DNA from: Pseudomonadota bacterium
GTDB taxonomy: Bacteria > Verrucomicrobiota > Verrucomicrobiia > Limisphaerales > SXTU01
Assembly: GCA_009922615.1 (NCBI GenBank)
Contig: RFVF01000022.1
Coordinates: 1 to 64,000 of the forward strand
DNA: 64,000 nt
Direction of reading: 5' to 3'
In this document: one piece after another, positions 1 through 8,636 of the stretch
How the letters are laid out: the number at the start of each line of letters is the position of its first letter
Position numbering within the stretch: the stretch's first letter is position 1
Translations under genes and position numbers: made by a program
The notes under the pieces: model-generated
Seen by the model: the letters and a program-made list of their open reading frames with translations, nothing else
What the model was told of the DNA's origin: nothing
Database searches by the model: none

Positions 1-1328
1 AGGGTTATGGCTTGGGTGTCATCGTTGAGTTGCTCGGTGGCTTTTGCCGCTTTGGCGGATTCTGCGTCGGCGGCAGCACGGGCTTCGGCGGCGGTTTTGG
101 CTGCGGTGTCAGCGGCGTGCTTGGCGGCAACGGCCTTGCTGCTGGCCTCGCTGACCGCCTTGCGCGCAGCCTCGGCTACGGCTTGCGCGGTCTTGGCGGC
201 ATCGGCCTTGGCTTTCGCGGCGGCCTTGGCGGCGTCCAGCTTTTCCTGGGCAGCGCGGGCGGTGCGCGAAGCGGCTTCGGCGTAAACGGTCGCGGCTTGA
301 AGGGCAGCCTGGGCTTCGCGCTCAGGCTTGTTTTTAACAGCGGTGGCGTAGGCTTCTTTCGCGCGAACCGCATCGGTAGCCGTCTTGTTCGCCGCAGCCA
401 GAGCCGCTTCGAGTTCGGTAATGGAAGTGGTGCTGGTCTTGACATCGGCCACCGCTTGTTTGGCTTTGGCATCGGCGGCTTGGGCCTCGCCCTGGGCCCG
501 GGCTTCGGCTTGGGCGAGGCGGTTCGCTTCGGCTTGGGCGGCGGCGGAGGCCTCGGTTGCGGACTTGGCCTTCGCTTCCGCAGCAGCTTTGGCCTTGGCG
601 ATGGCATCGGCGGCTTGCAGTTGCTTTTTTGCTTCGGCCTCGGCGTGTGCCTTGGTTTCAGACTCGGTTTTGGCCTTGACGGCGACAGCGGACTGGGTGG
701 CCGATTGGGCCGACTTCAACGCGCTGGCGGCCGTGCTGGCGGAGGCCTTGGCCTTGTCCAAGTCATTGACGGCTTTCGTCTCAGCAGCGCGGGCGGCTTG
801 CACGGCGGCGGCCGCATTTTTCTCGGCGTTCTGGGCGGCTTGCGCTTCGGCGGCGGCGCGCGCGGAATCGGCGGCGGCGGCCTGGGCGTCAGACTTCGCG
901 CGGGCAGCCCAACCGGCGGGATCGGCCTTGCGGGCGGCGAGTTCAGCGGCGCGCTTGTTTTCTTCGGCGGCCTTGGCAGCTTTCAGGTCAGCAAGGCGTT
1001 TTGCTTCGGCTTCGGCCTGAGCTTTTTTCTCGCTGTCAGATTTGGCTTTTGCAGCGGCTTCGGCCTGGGCCTTGGCTTGGGCTTGAGCCTTGCGGTCGGC
1101 TTCGATTTTTGCACGTTGCGCGGCTTCGGCGTCGGCCTTGGCCTTGCGTTCGCGCTCGGCCTTGGCGGCGGCCTCGGCTTTGGCCCGGGCAGCAGCTTCG
1201 GCCTGGGCTTCTTTGTCGGCAGCGTCTCCGGCCTTGGCTTTGGAGTCAGCGGCGCGGGTCAAAATGGGCGCGAAGCAAAGGCTGCCGGCGAGCAAGATGG
1301 CGAGCACGATCAATTTGAAAAGCTGCAT
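1..1328 (-). CDS. Exported Ala/Lys/Glu-rich coiled-coil protein, C-terminus beyond the window
   Basis: The minus-strand frame is open without a stop from an ATG at 1328 to the left edge (about 442 codons seen). Residues 1-28 form a signal peptide (MQLFKLIVLAILLAG, cleavage near TRA-AD). The rest is almost only Ala, Lys, Glu, Gln, Asp and Arg in KAEAEAKAAA-like runs, so it should be a long, highly charged alpha-helical coiled coil. A lone PAGW near residue 140 interrupts the pattern. I cannot name a family. In PVC bacteria such stalks often precede a cytochrome, propeller or peptidoglycan-binding domain, but that part would lie outside the window. The coding strand is certain because the opposite strand gives only a Gly/Leu/Phe-rich artefact. 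Confidence 0.8.
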   Translation of the reverse strand, partial: MQLFKLIVLAILLAGSLCFAPILTRAADSKAKAGDAADKEAQAEAAARAKAEAAAKAERERKAKADAEAAQRAKIEADRKAQAQAKAQAEAAAKAKSDSEKKAQAEAEAKRLADLKAAKAAEENKRAAELAARKADPAGWAARAKSDAQAAAADSARAAAEAQAAQNAEKNAAAAVQAARAAETKAVNDLDKAKASASTAASALKSAQSATQSAVAVKAKTESETKAHAEAEAKKQLQAADAIAKAKAAAEAKAKSATEASAAAQAEANRLAQAEARAQGEAQAADAKAKQAVADVKTSTTSITELEAALAAANKTATDAVRAKEAYATAVKNKPEREAQAALQAATVYAEAASRTARAAQEKLDAAKAAAKAKADAAKTAQAVAEAARKAVSEASSKAVAAKHAADTAAKTAAEARAAADAESAKAAKATEQLNDDTQAIT

Positions 1329-1361
1329 AGGGGGTAGGTTTAGCGAAGGGCGGGGGGTGAA

Positions 1362-2414
1362 TCAACTTGAATTGCGACGGTTGGGAACGGGGAAAAGGCG
1401 GCGCCATGCGTCCGGCCACGGATAGCGCACCAGCGTGCGGAAGATGATGCCCCGCACCTCGGCCCGGGAAACTTTCACACGAAGCTGGGGATCGAGGATG
1501 TTGGCGGTGCGGAGCTTTTCGACCGTCTGGATGCCGATGAGCACCGGCCAGGCGCAGGCGAGCCGCACGCGGACGAAGCGGCTGGGCAGGGTGTTCGTGT
1601 ATTCCCAGCCCGCCGCCAGATGCGCCGCCGCCTTGTCCAGATAGGAATGGTAGAGTGCCCGAAACTCGGGCTCGTTGGCCTTGTCAAGCAGGTCGGCCGC
1701 TTCCAAACCAACGGCCCGCAACCGATCTTGCGGCAAATAGCAGCGGCCCTGCCGCAAGTCCCGCGGCAGATCGCGGAGAATGTTCACGAGTTGTAGGCCC
1801 TGCCCGAACCGCACGCCGTCATGGAGCAACTTCGCGTCGTCGAGCGGGGCCACCGGAAACAGATGCGCCCGCGTGATGCGCGTCCAAAACTCGCCGACAC
1901 ACCCGGCCACGCGGTAGGTGTAATCGTCCAGCTCTTCCTCCGAATGCAGTGCCGCGATGCCCGCCTGCGACGCGCCATGGAAGCGTTTCAAATCCAATTC
2001 CTGCCCGCTTGTGATCGTGGAGAGCACTTCCCGGATGCGTTGTTGATCGGAGTAAGTCAGCCGGGTGAACACGTCCAAGGCTTCCTCCACGCGTTCCAGG
2101 AGCATCCGCTCCGCCGCCGAGCTCTGCCGCTCGGCGAGGGCTCCGAAGTTCACCGGGATGAGCCGCGTCCCCGCGATCCGCTCCCGCAAAGTCTGCAAGG
2201 CCTGCAGCCGTTCCGCCAGCGGCACCAACTCCGTATCGGCGATGGTGTCCGTGGCCCGCGCGAGCAGGTAAGCCAGCCCGATCTGCGGACGCACCGCCAC
2301 CGGCAGCACGCGCAGGGTGAGGTAGAACGAACGGGAGACATCGCGCAGCAGAGCCGTGAGCAGCGGCGATTGCGGATGAGGTATGGCGGAGGCGTGGTAG
2401 CCTGACTCGCTCAT
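1362..2414 (-). CDS. Squalene/phytoene synthase family protein
   Basis: Head-to-head prenyl transferase of about 350 residues. Two aspartate-rich Mg-diphosphate motifs are present: DTIAD at residues 56-60, and DLPRD at 215-219 inside NILRDLPRDLRQGRCYLP. The helix YTYRVAGCVGEFW (about 165-177) is also typical. The CYLP context after the second motif resembles squalene synthases and HpnC/D-type enzymes at least as much as CrtB, so the product (squalene, hydroxysqualene diphosphate or phytoene) is not settled. I place the start at the ATG at 2414. A GTG at 2471 would add 19 residues without family resemblance. No other isoprenoid gene is adjacent. Confidence 0.85.
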   Translation of the reverse strand: MSESGYHASAIPHPQSPLLTALLRDVSRSFYLTLRVLPVAVRPQIGLAYLLARATDTIADTELVPLAERLQALQTLRERIAGTRLIPVNFGALAERQSSAAERMLLERVEEALDVFTRLTYSDQQRIREVLSTITSGQELDLKRFHGASQAGIAALHSEEELDDYTYRVAGCVGEFWTRITRAHLFPVAPLDDAKLLHDGVRFGQGLQLVNILRDLPRDLRQGRCYLPQDRLRAVGLEAADLLDKANEPEFRALYHSYLDKAAAHLAAGWEYTNTLPSRFVRVRLACAWPVLIGIQTVEKLRTANILDPQLRVKVSRAEVRGIIFRTLVRYPWPDAWRRLFPVPNRRNSS

Positions 2415-2502
2415 GCTGCGGCCATCATGGTTTGATCGTGGCCCGGCGTGACTTCCGCTGCCCACGGACACGACGGTGCGCGGAGCATGAGAGGGAACCC
2501 TG

Positions 2503-2523
2503 AAAGTGCAAAGTGCAAAGTGC
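2503..2523. repeat. Three tandem copies of the heptamer AAAGTGC
   Basis: Perfect 7-bp period in the 126-bp gap between the squalene/phytoene synthase start and the end of the enolase-superfamily gene. It has the same unit length as the repeat in the lactate permease gene near 34.2 kb. No gene or terminator is visible in this gap. Confidence 0.85.
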
Positions 2524-2540
2524 GGCCGCCCGATGGCCGA

Positions 2541-3674
2541 TCAATCCAGCAACTTCTCGCCGCGCGTGTATTTCTTCAGGGCATCTCGGTCCAGCGTAAG
2601 ACCGAGCCCGGGCTTCGTCGGAATCGCCAGCATCCCGTCCGCGTCCAGGTGCCATCCGCCAGCGGTGATCTCGTCAATGAACGGTGAGCCGGTCAGATAC
2701 TCGATGATGTCCGTGCCCGGGAATGCGGACGCGAGATGCAGATCCGCCGCGAGACCGACGGCCGTGTTCCAGCCGTGCGGGATGAAGCGCACGCCGTGCT
2801 CCTGCGCCATCCACGCGATGCGGCGCTCCTCGCTGATGCCGCCAACCTTGGTCACGTCGGGTTGAATGATGTCGAAGGCCCGCGCCTCCAGGAACGGCTG
2901 GAACGCCTGCCGTCGCGTGAGCACTTCGCCGCCCGAGATGGGCACAGGCGAATGCTCTCGGAGTTTGGCGAAATCTTCCAGTGCATCAGGCACCAGCGCC
3001 TCCTCGAACCAGAAAACGTCGTAGTCCGCGAGCATCTTGGAAGTGTTGAGCGCCCACTTGTAGCCGTTGTTCCAGTAAGCGTCACTGCCGCCGGCATCCA
3101 CCATGAGCTTGTTCTCCGGGCCAATTGCCTCGCGCGCGGCTTTGACGATGGCCTCGTCCGTGGCCGCGTTGCGCCGGCCGAACGGCCCCCAACCGATCTT
3201 GAACGCGCGGAACCCCTGTGCCTTCACACGCAGCAGGTGGTCGCGCAACTTCTCCGGCTCATCCATCAGCAGCGACGCGTAGGGCTGCACGCGCTCGCGG
3301 TAGCGCCCACCGAGCAGCCGACCGACCGGTTGGCCCGTCGCTTGCCCAAGCAAATCCCACAACGCGATGTCCACGCCGCTGATCGCGTGGGTGATGGACC
3401 CGCCGCGTCCGAGCCAGAACATATGCTGGCTCAACTTCTCGCTCACGCGCTCCGGTTCGAGCGCGTTCTCGCCGCGGTAGAGCGGCTCCAGCACGGCGAG
3501 CGCCGCGCGCACGAGCGCGTCGTTCGTAAACACGCTGCCGAGCCCGATCGCGCCTTCGTCGGTGTGCACGGCGATGAGCGTGTGGACGCAATCTTCGGGC
3601 CGCAGTTCGTTGCTCCAGCCGCCTTCAGGTGTGGCGCCGCGCAGTCCGGCGCAGCGGATTTCTCGGATTTTCAT
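2541..3674 (-). CDS. Mandelate racemase/muconate lactonizing enzyme family protein (enolase superfamily)
   Basis: About 377 residues starting MKIREIRCAGLRG, with an N-terminal capping domain and a TIM barrel. Visible active-site landmarks are a KIGWG segment (Lys side of the site), LMVDAGG (first Mg ligand Asp), WFEEAL (second ligand Glu), SGGE (third ligand Glu), then QPDVTKVGGISE and FIPHGW, where the His could be the general acid/base. This pattern fits the sugar-acid dehydratase branch, but the substrate cannot be read from sequence. The ATG at 3674-3672 overlaps the stop of the upstream M81 peptidase gene as ATGA, so the two are translationally coupled. The frame extends further upstream to 3827, but that part is inside the neighbour. 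Confidence 0.88.
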   Translation of the reverse strand: MKIREIRCAGLRGATPEGGWSNELRPEDCVHTLIAVHTDEGAIGLGSVFTNDALVRAALAVLEPLYRGENALEPERVSEKLSQHMFWLGRGGSITHAISGVDIALWDLLGQATGQPVGRLLGGRYRERVQPYASLLMDEPEKLRDHLLRVKAQGFRAFKIGWGPFGRRNAATDEAIVKAAREAIGPENKLMVDAGGSDAYWNNGYKWALNTSKMLADYDVFWFEEALVPDALEDFAKLREHSPVPISGGEVLTRRQAFQPFLEARAFDIIQPDVTKVGGISEERRIAWMAQEHGVRFIPHGWNTAVGLAADLHLASAFPGTDIIEYLTGSPFIDEITAGGWHLDADGMLAIPTKPGLGLTLDRDALKKYTRGEKLLD

Positions 3675-5173
3675 GGGTGGTATCGTTGGAAAAGTTTCGC
3701 CTTGGGCGTGAACGGAACATCCGCGTCGAGTGGGAAGATCGGGCGCGCGCATTTCGTGTGGCCGAGCGAGCGGAGGTTCGCACTCGTCGAGCCGGGCGCG
3801 TCCACATCCACGTAGCGCGCGGCCCACGACTTGAACATGTGCGTCTCGCAGTGCGGCGACTTCACGACGACTGCGCCGAAGTGTTTCGGATCAAATCCGT
3901 GCGCGAGGAACAATGCGCGGTCATACAAGCTCACCGCTCGGCTGGTGACGATGAGCGTGAAATTGCGGAACTGTATCACTGCCGTGCGCCCCGCTTGCCA
4001 CAGCTCGCGCGTCGTCTCGCTGTGGAACCAGCCGTCGGAAAGCATTCGCACTCGGCCTTCGATGGACATCGGAGTGAACCGCGTTTTGTCCAACGCACCT
4101 CCGACCGTCGTCTTCACCGTGTTCCCCACACCTGCGGCAAACGCCGCCTCCACCGCGCGCGGATCCACGATGGGAATGAGCGCGGTGCGTTCGCAGCCCG
4201 CGTCGAGCAGCGCGCAGAGGATCGCGTTGCTGTCGCCCGACGCACCTGAACTGGTCGCGTCGGCAGCATCCACAAGCACGACTGTGCCCGACTTGTTCTC
4301 CTTAGTGATACATGCCGCGTCGGCGAGGCTCGTGAGCGGCACCTGCATCTTATCGTGATGCTCCCAGAACAAATTTGCAATGCGCAGCGCCTCGCGCTCC
4401 GCCCGCGCCGGGTCGTTGTCCGTCACCACGAAGCTGTTCGAGGCCAGCGCGGGCACGTCGGTGAACGGGTTGCCCCACATCATCGCCGCCGAGAGTCCGC
4501 CGGGGCTTTGCTCGATGGCCTTCGCCGCGTTCACGGCGTGGCGGATGGAACCGGTCTCCGTGATCAACTCATCGCCGCGCACCAGCGCCGGCACCGTGAC
4601 TTTTGCCGTCACCGGCTTCACCTCACCCGCCACGATGCGCAGCAGCAGCCTCGCCGCGCGCTCGCCGGTGCCGAAGAAATCCACGTGCGGATACGTGTGA
4701 AACGCCACCGCCGCGTCGCTCTGCTCCAGCATCCGGTCCGTCAGAATGCCGTGCAGGTCGAGCGAGATCACGACGGGCACGCGCTCGCCGACGATCTTCC
4801 GCGTCTCTGCGAGCAAGTAACCTTCTGGGTCGCCTTCACTCTCCGTCGCCATCGCGCCGTGCAGCGAAAAATAGATGCCATCCACCGGCGGCGCGGCCTT
4901 GATGCTCGCGAGAATTTCCCCGGCGATGCGCGAGAACGCCGCGTCCGCGAGCGTGCCGCCCGACGTGATGAAATGCGCGCTGCACGTGGGCACCAACTCC
5001 ACTCCCGGCGTCGCGTCGAACACGCTCAACGCCCCGCCCACCTCGCTGCGCACCTTCCGATGATAATCGAGAATCGCCTGCCCGCTCCGCATCGTGAAGT
5101 CCTCGTAGCCGCTCAACACCGGGTTGAACGTCGAGACTTCCTGTTTGCACTCGGCGATAAGGATGCGTGGCAT
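3671..5173 (-). CDS. M81 family metallopeptidase (MlrC/microcystinase C-like)
   Basis: About 500 residues beginning MPRILIAECKQEVSTFNP, the usual opening of the DUF1485/MlrC family. Probable zinc ligands are in SLDLHG and HTYPHVDFFGTGE. The C-terminal MlrC domain contains VLVDAADATSSGASGDS. The prototype MlrC hydrolyses linearised microcystin peptides, but most members are in organisms that never meet microcystin and their substrates are unknown. There is no signal peptide, so it is probably cytoplasmic. It is the first gene of a two-gene unit with the enolase-superfamily enzyme, and the two may act in one catabolic pathway. Confidence 0.88.
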   Translation of the reverse strand: MPRILIAECKQEVSTFNPVLSGYEDFTMRSGQAILDYHRKVRSEVGGALSVFDATPGVELVPTCSAHFITSGGTLADAAFSRIAGEILASIKAAPPVDGIYFSLHGAMATESEGDPEGYLLAETRKIVGERVPVVISLDLHGILTDRMLEQSDAAVAFHTYPHVDFFGTGERAARLLLRIVAGEVKPVTAKVTVPALVRGDELITETGSIRHAVNAAKAIEQSPGGLSAAMMWGNPFTDVPALASNSFVVTDNDPARAEREALRIANLFWEHHDKMQVPLTSLADAACITKENKSGTVVLVDAADATSSGASGDSNAILCALLDAGCERTALIPIVDPRAVEAAFAAGVGNTVKTTVGGALDKTRFTPMSIEGRVRMLSDGWFHSETTRELWQAGRTAVIQFRNFTLIVTSRAVSLYDRALFLAHGFDPKHFGAVVVKSPHCETHMFKSWAARYVDVDAPGSTSANLRSLGHTKCARPIFPLDADVPFTPKAKLFQRYHP

Positions 5174-5188
5174 GGCGAATTGCTGACG

Positions 5189-5218
5189 AGGATAGCCGCT
5201 CGCCCACCTTCACAGCAA
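5189..5218 (-). promoter_or_regulatory. Candidate promoter for the M81 peptidase gene
   Basis: TTGCTG (5218-5213), an 18-nt spacer, then TATCCT (5194-5189) on the minus strand, 15 nt before the ATG at 5173. This would give a leader of only about 8 nt. It was found by eye. Confidence 0.4.
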
Positions 5219-5251
5219 GCCGCTTGATGTTTTCGCCAGCACACAAATCGC

Positions 5252-5280
5252 AGGACAACCAACGCCGAGCCCGCTACTCT
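5252..5280 (+). promoter_or_regulatory. Candidate promoter for the DUF1415 gene, near-leaderless
   Basis: AGGACA (5252-5257), a 17-nt spacer, then TACTCT (5275-5280), with the ATG only 6 nt further on at 5287. The spacing would place transcription start at or next to the start codon. Confidence 0.4.
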
Positions 5281-5286
5281 CCGACC

Positions 5287-5871
5287 ATGTCTGAGCCGCC
5301 CACCACGTCCGATGCTGCCATCATTGCCGCTACACGTCACTGGGTGGATAAGGCAGTCATCGGCCTGAACCTCTGCCCCTTTGCGAAAGCGGTGCAGATC
5401 AAGGGCCAGGTCCGCTACGTCGTCAGCCACGCGCGCACGGCGGATATGCTACTGGCGGATTTGAAAAACGAGCTGGAATTCCTTCACTCGACTCCGCCCG
5501 AGCAAACCGACAACACGCTGCTCATCCACCCGCAGGTGCTGGCTGAATTCTTCGACTTCAAAGCTTTCCTGCCCCGCGCCAACGCTGCGTTGAAAAAGGC
5601 CCGGCTGGTTGGGGAAATCCAAATTGCCAGCTTTCATCCTCAGTATCAGTTCGCCGACAGCGAGCCCGAGGACATCGCGAACTACACCAATCGCGCCCCC
5701 TACCCCACGCTGCACTTGCTGCGCGAGGCGAGCATCGCCCGGGCCGCCGAGTCGTTTCCGACCGATACGATTTACGAGCGGAACATCGAGACGCTTAACC
5801 AACTCGGCCACGCGGGCTGGGACGAGTTGAGAATCCGCCCAGCGCCGCCACCGCAAGCCCCTGAGACTTGA
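5287..5871 (+). CDS. DUF1415 domain-containing protein
   Basis: 194 residues, matching the DUF1415 family over its whole length. The N-terminal signature HWVDKAVIGLNLCPFAKAV and the later IQIASFHPQYQFA are characteristic. No biochemical function is established for the family. The protein has no signal peptide or membrane segment, so it is likely cytosolic. I start at the ATG at 5287; the longer frame from 5167 runs through the divergent promoter region. It is divergent from the M81 peptidase gene and convergent with the tandem hydrolase gene, so it probably forms its own transcription unit. Confidence 0.88.
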   Translation: MSEPPTTSDAAIIAATRHWVDKAVIGLNLCPFAKAVQIKGQVRYVVSHARTADMLLADLKNELEFLHSTPPEQTDNTLLIHPQVLAEFFDFKAFLPRANAALKKARLVGEIQIASFHPQYQFADSEPEDIANYTNRAPYPTLHLLREASIARAAESFPTDTIYERNIETLNQLGHAGWDELRIRPAPPPQAPET

Positions 5872-5896
5872 TGGAATTTTATCAACTCTCGTCGGC

Positions 5897-8584
5897 TCAA
5901 CGTCCGGCCGCCAACGGGAACTTCCACTGCTCGTCAAAGTAGCCCGCCCGCACCGCCTCCTCGGGGAACGCCGCCGCGCCCGGCTTCCACGCCTCCGCGC
6001 CGGGACCGAGCTTCATCACCGCCCAATCGCCGAGGCGCGGGAAGAGGAGGTAGTTGAAGGCGGCAAATTCCTTTTCGTGGAAGGTGTGGCCGCTGTTGAT
6101 GACGACGTAGCGGTCCCCTGCCCCGTCGAACGGACTCGCGTTGATGAGCACGGGCGCGTGGTCCTTCGCGGCGTGAGACTCCGCGCCAAGTTTCAGCGTG
6201 TCGCGCGTCCACGTGACTGGCAGCTTCGGCAGCGACTTGGCGATCCACGGGTTGCTGCCCGGATCGCCGAAGAGGATGAGATGCTTCGTGCGCACGTCGG
6301 CCTCGGTGACTTCGGTGTCGTTCTTCACCGGCAAATCACCCCTCATGTAGCGCGCGAACTCGTAGGCGAAGCGCCGCAGGCTCGCGTCCGCCCACGCGCC
6401 CACGGCGGGGTTCCACGGCGTGCCCGTGCCGCGCACGCAGAGAAAGGACGAGGTGAACGCATCGTCAATCGGGCCTTGCACGCCAGGGCGTTTGCCGGAG
6501 AGCGCGACAGAGGCCCGTGAGCCGGCCAACTTCCACTTGCCTTGCCCCAGCGCGAAGACGAGCGCCTCGCCCGGTTTCCGCTTCGGCAAGCTGACTTCCT
6601 CTCCAGCAATGCGGACCTTCGCGTTCGGCGACGCCAGCATCGGCGGATGAATGGCGAACTGAGTGATGTTTTTCGCGAGGCCGACCTCCACCGAGCCATC
6701 CTCCGTGGCCTTCGCGATGATCTCCGCCCGCTCATAGTGCTCGCCGAGCGCAAGCAGTTCCAGCCAGTGACAACGGTTGTATTTCAACGTCCACGTCACG
6801 AAGCGCAGCTCCTCGCGCGCGTGGTCCAAGCCCTTCGCGACGTGCTCGCCGATGCGGCGCATTTGCTCGCGATGCGTCACCGGGTCAATCGTGTGGCCGG
6901 TGCCCGGCGAGATGAGGTTCACCATTTCGAGCCCCTCCTTCGCCATGACTCCCTTCATGTGGACGTGCGACTGGAAAAATACGTCCTTGTCGCCGATGGC
7001 CCCGATGGCGGGCACGACGGCGGCGTTCGCGGCGTAGTCAATCGAGTCGAGCATGTGCAGGCCGCGCTCCTGATGCACCGGCAGCGGACCGACCTTGATG
7101 AAGCCGGGAATCGGCGTCTCGGAGAAGCGGTGGGTGTCCACATAGCCGCAGTAAGGCCCGAGCGCGACGAAGCGGCTCGGGTGCTTCAGCCCGAGGTGCC
7201 ACGTGCCCGACGCGCCCATGCTCATCCCGCGCAGCACCATGCGGTCGCGATCAATCTTGTAGTTGCGGCACACGGCCTCGATGGCCTCGAACACATCCGT
7301 CTCGCCCGCCCAGCGGTAGCAGTTCTCCACGCGGCCGAGAGGGTGCAACTCGATGAAGTCCACATCCGGCGCGGACTTCGCGGCGTCATCGCCCTCGTCG
7401 AAACGCGCGATGAACTTCAGCTCGCTCATGCCCACGGGCTTCGAGCTGCCGTGCAGCACCACGTCGAGCCGCATCGACTTCGTGCCGTCGTAACTCTTGG
7501 GGATGATGACGCCATAGGGCTGCATCGAGCCGTCCACGGCGGAGACGTAGCTGCGGAGGACTTTGCCTTGTCTGGCTGGCCACGCGGGCGCATTGACAGC
7601 GAGGGCGGCAACACGTTGACCAGAGCGCTCCACCGCCCGCTTGATGGCGGTGAGGTCGTTCGGAGCCAGAGCTGTATCGTAGCGCAAAGCCCACGTTGCG
7701 CCCTTCGCGAAGATTTCGGCGTCGGCACGCAAGTCGGCGTTCGCAGATGTAGCTTTCACGGCAGCCGCCGCTTTGGTGAGCGACTCGCGTTCGTTGGGCG
7801 GGGCGCAGCCCGCCTCGCGCAGCACAAACTCCGCTGCAGCCACCGTGTCCTCGAAAGTCGTCGCGTGCCCTCCGTCCTCACGATGAAGCAGGAGCACCTT
7901 GCGTTTCGCCTGCTTTAATTTCTCCGCCAGTCGCAGCACGCTCTGCGGCGGCACCACCGTGTCGCGTCCGCCAGTGGTGAAGGCCACGGGCATGGTGAAC
8001 TTCTCCGGCCACAGTTCGGCACTGCGCTTCTTGTATTCGTCCAGCACCTGCACCTTCGTGCCGCCGAAGGACGCGGCGATGGCGTCTTGAAACTTGTCGT
8101 ATTCCACTAGGTTCGCCGTGCCGTTCAGGCTGCACACGCCCGCGATCAAGTCCGGGTGCAGCGCCGCGAACGTCAGCACCGCCGTCCCGCCCATCGAGCC
8201 ACCGACGAGGAACACGCGCCCGACCCTATGCCGCTGCCGCAGCTCCGCGATGAGCTGCACCGTGTCCGCCTCGGCCAGCGGCCCCATCCAAGAAGTCTTC
8301 GCCCGATAGTCGGGCGAGACGAAAATCATCCCGAACCGCGCCGCCACATCGCGCGCCCCCTTGCACTCGCCGCGCGCGTCGCGAATGAACTGCCAGCGAT
8401 CCGAGCCGTGCCCGTGGAACGCGAGCAGAACGTCGTGCGCTTCGGCGGCCTTGAAGCCCGGCGGCAGCAGTTCGACATAGCGCTGCTCGGAGCCATCGGC
8501 CTTGGCGGTGAACGCGATGTCCTGCCACGCGTCGGGGCTGGCGGCGAAGGTGCGAGGTGAGGCGAGCGCGAGAGCAAACGTCAT
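5897..8584 (-). CDS. Exported protein with two alpha/beta-hydrolase domains in tandem
   Basis: About 895 residues from the ATG at 8584, which opens directly into a signal peptide (MTFALALASPRTFAA). The first hydrolase domain has LLAFHGHGSD, the nucleophile elbow GGSMGG, GGRDTVVPP (acid) and DGGHAT (His). The second has DVVLHGSSKP, the elbow GMSMGA and GTGHTIDP. Both thus keep a Ser-Asp/Glu-His-like set and both look active. A C-terminal beta-rich part follows, ending in a segment with FDGAGDRYVVINSGHTF. The closest families are feruloyl/acetyl-xylan esterase and prolyl-oligopeptidase-like proteins of PVC bacteria. Another ATG lies 28 codons upstream (8668), but it would bury the signal peptide. 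Substrate is unknown, probably a polysaccharide ester or a peptide. Confidence 0.8.
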   Translation of the reverse strand: MTFALALASPRTFAASPDAWQDIAFTAKADGSEQRYVELLPPGFKAAEAHDVLLAFHGHGSDRWQFIRDARGECKGARDVAARFGMIFVSPDYRAKTSWMGPLAEADTVQLIAELRQRHRVGRVFLVGGSMGGTAVLTFAALHPDLIAGVCSLNGTANLVEYDKFQDAIAASFGGTKVQVLDEYKKRSAELWPEKFTMPVAFTTGGRDTVVPPQSVLRLAEKLKQAKRKVLLLHREDGGHATTFEDTVAAAEFVLREAGCAPPNERESLTKAAAAVKATSANADLRADAEIFAKGATWALRYDTALAPNDLTAIKRAVERSGQRVAALAVNAPAWPARQGKVLRSYVSAVDGSMQPYGVIIPKSYDGTKSMRLDVVLHGSSKPVGMSELKFIARFDEGDDAAKSAPDVDFIELHPLGRVENCYRWAGETDVFEAIEAVCRNYKIDRDRMVLRGMSMGASGTWHLGLKHPSRFVALGPYCGYVDTHRFSETPIPGFIKVGPLPVHQERGLHMLDSIDYAANAAVVPAIGAIGDKDVFFQSHVHMKGVMAKEGLEMVNLISPGTGHTIDPVTHREQMRRIGEHVAKGLDHAREELRFVTWTLKYNRCHWLELLALGEHYERAEIIAKATEDGSVEVGLAKNITQFAIHPPMLASPNAKVRIAGEEVSLPKRKPGEALVFALGQGKWKLAGSRASVALSGKRPGVQGPIDDAFTSSFLCVRGTGTPWNPAVGAWADASLRRFAYEFARYMRGDLPVKNDTEVTEADVRTKHLILFGDPGSNPWIAKSLPKLPVTWTRDTLKLGAESHAAKDHAPVLINASPFDGAGDRYVVINSGHTFHEKEFAAFNYLLFPRLGDWAVMKLGPGAEAWKPGAAAFPEEAVRAGYFDEQWKFPLAAGR

Positions 8585-8636
8585 CACGTTGAACCAGTGT
8601 GAAAATCGTGAGCTCACTGAGCTGATCTTCGTGAGG

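Noticed and set aside
12-1337. 441-codon Gly/Leu/Phe-rich open frame on the plus strand
   Set aside because: It is the codon-aligned antisense of the Ala-rich coiled-coil gene; its composition is explained entirely by GCC/AAG/GAA codons read backwards and it has no recognisable domain or signal peptide.
2736-3815. 359-codon plus-strand frame opposite the enolase-superfamily gene
   Set aside because: The opposite strand encodes a complete, motif-bearing enzyme in this stretch; the antisense product is Arg/His/Val-rich and matches nothing.
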